Shown: one piece after another, positions 7,168 through 7,952 of the stretch
How positions within the stretch are numbered: position 1 is the first letter of the stretch
How the letters are laid out: every line of letters begins with the position of its first letter
Source: CAZMOK01 sp964567785
GTDB taxonomy: Bacteria; Bacteroidota; Bacteroidia; Bacteroidales; JAGOPY01
NCBI GenBank assembly: GCA_964567785.1
Contig: CAZMOK010000098.1
Coordinates: forward strand, 1 to 7,952
DNA length: 7,952 bases
Direction of reading: 5' to 3'
Program-made: the position numbers and the translations under genes
Notes under the pieces: model-generated
What the model was told of the DNA's origin: nothing
The model's input: only the letters and a program-made list of their open reading frames with translations
Databases searched by the model: none

Positions 7168-7701
7168 GTGAATAGCTTGATAAAGAGAGTATCCATAACC
7201 GGCCCCGAATCGACAGGAAAATCAGAGCTGAGCAGAAAACTGGCGTCAAAATACAATACTTTGTGGGTCCCTGAATATGCGCGTGAATATATTCTGAAAC
7301 TTGGAAGGGATTATGAACAGAAGGATCTGGCTATAATTGGAAGAGGGCAGCTTGGGGAGGAGGAGCAGCTTGCTGCCGCTGCCAGCAGGCTGCTTTTCTG
7401 CGACACCGACCTGATAGTCATTAAGATCTGGAGCCTTTTCAAATACGGTACCTGCGATGAATGGATACTCGAACGGGTAAAAGACCATAAATACGACCTT
7501 TACCTGCTGTGCGATATCGATTTACCCTGGGAAGACGACCCGCTAAGAGAGCACCCCGACAGGCGGCAGGAACTCTTTAATTTGTATATTCGGGAGCTTG
7601 ATGAACTGAAAGTGCCTTATCACGTAGTGTCAGGAAAGGGAGAAAAAAGACTGAAAAGCGCGGTTGACTCTATTGAAGCTGAACTGGGCATTGAACCATA
7701 A
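7168..7701 (+). CDS. NadR-type P-loop kinase (probable ribosylnicotinamide kinase)
   Basis: A 177-residue soluble protein beginning with GTG at 7168; an in-frame TGA at 7162-7164 makes this the first possible start, 21 bases after pnuC. Walker A is GPESTGKS (12-19). Other features shared with the kinase domain of NadR are VPEYAREYI (34-42), the DTDLIVIKIWS strand (79-89), and YLLCDIDLPWEDDPLREHPD (112-131), whose DLPWEDDPLR matches the substrate/lid region. The N-terminal repressor helix-turn-helix and the NMN adenylyltransferase domain of E. coli NadR are both absent, so this is a stand-alone kinase and should make only the phosphorylated product. In NadR this domain phosphorylates nicotinamide riboside to NMN, which fits trapping of substrate imported by the upstream carrier. 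A thiamine kinase role remains possible given the first gene of the operon. Confidence 0.85.
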   Translation: MNSLIKRVSITGPESTGKSELSRKLASKYNTLWVPEYAREYILKLGRDYEQKDLAIIGRGQLGEEEQLAAAASRLLFCDTDLIVIKIWSLFKYGTCDEWILERVKDHKYDLYLLCDIDLPWEDDPLREHPDRRQELFNLYIRELDELKVPYHVVSGKGEKRLKSAVDSIEAELGIEP

Positions 7702-7705
7702 AAAT

Positions 7706-7734
7706 AAATGTTTTTCAAACCAGGCTAAACATTT
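7706..7734. repeat. Perfect 8-bp inverted repeat in the gap before the glycosyltransferase gene
   Basis: AAATGTTT (7706-7713) and AAACATTT (7727-7734) are exact reverse complements separated by 13 bases. The stem is A/T-rich with no following T-tract, so it is a poor intrinsic terminator. It lies 7 bases before the next start codon and could be a weak operator or mRNA hairpin, or a chance palindrome in AT-rich spacer DNA. Confidence 0.35.
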
Positions 7735-7740
7735 CAATAA

Positions 7741-7952
7741 ATGCCGGAAAAGGCCAAGGAAAGTAAAAACAATAAAAAGCAGGAAATTCCCCGAAAAGGG
7801 AATAAGATGAAAGTGCTCTATCTGCCCAGGTGGTATCCCAGTAAATTCGACCCGATGCCGGGATTATTCATCGAGAGGCATGCCCGTTCAGTATCCCCAC
7901 ATGCAGATGTAACAGTATTGTATGTACATCCGGAAGAGAAAAAAAAGGATGG
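7741..7952 (+). CDS. Glycosyltransferase, probably GT4-like, N-terminal fragment (3' end outside window)
   Basis: Seventy codons run open to the right edge. An in-frame TAA (7738-7740) sits directly before ATG 7741, so the frame cannot extend upstream. Residues 23 onward (MKVLYLPRWYPSKFDPMPGL, then FIERHARSV and VTVLYVHP) match the first Rossmann strand and donor-side loop of GT-B fold glycosyltransferases of the group 1/GT4 type. These transfer sugars from nucleotide donors and commonly build lipopolysaccharide, capsule or exopolysaccharide. Residues 1-22 are a lysine-rich extension (MPEKAKESKNNKKQEIPRKG) with no family match, so the true start may be ATG 7807. It follows the kinase by 39 bases, but whether it belongs to that operon or opens a polysaccharide locus cannot be decided from the fragment. 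Confidence 0.75.
   Translation, partial: MPEKAKESKNNKKQEIPRKGNKMKVLYLPRWYPSKFDPMPGLFIERHARSVSPHADVTVLYVHPEEKKKD

Overview
The window looks like chromosomal DNA of a Bacteroidota bacterium, probably class Bacteroidia. The reasons are a gingipain-type C25 protease of the kind usually exported by type IX secretion, a tight ftsK-lolA pair, an ECF sigma factor followed by an atypical one-helix partner and a Spy-like periplasmic protein, promoter elements of the TAnnTTTG type, and weak or absent Shine-Dalgarno sequences. Arginine is very often encoded by AGG. No mobile element, RNA gene, CRISPR array or clear sign of recent transfer was seen.

Layout. Positions 1-1319 (minus strand) hold the N-terminal 439 codons of a secreted C25 cysteine peptidase; its catalytic part lies beyond the left edge. 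A 178-base divergent intergenic region follows. On the plus strand come ftsK (1498-3927) and lolA (3924-4568), which overlap by 4 bases. After a 54-base gap there is a second tight block: an ECF sigma factor with a TTG start (4623-5207), a single-helix anti-sigma-like protein overlapping it by 4 bases (5204-5698), and an exported Spy/CpxP-like helical protein (5711-6166). After a gap carrying a hairpin and a strong-looking promoter comes a vitamin or nucleoside salvage block: a thiamine-binding (YkoF/MTH1187-like) small protein (6272-6523), a PnuC-family transporter (6526-7146) and a NadR-type P-loop kinase (7168-7701). The window ends in the first 70 codons of a probable glycosyltransferase (7741-7952).

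How the genes work together. FtsK and LolA are housekeeping proteins for chromosome segregation/division and outer-membrane lipoprotein traffic. The sigma/partner/Spy block looks like a self-contained envelope-sensing regulatory unit. In the salvage block, PnuC-type carriers move their substrate by facilitated diffusion and depend on intracellular phosphorylation to trap it, so the kinase downstream is the natural trapping enzyme. Whether the substrate is nicotinamide riboside (suggested by the kinase) or thiamine (suggested by the first gene) is the main open question. Most of the window is ordinary; the sigma module and the mixed-signal salvage operon are the parts worth following up.
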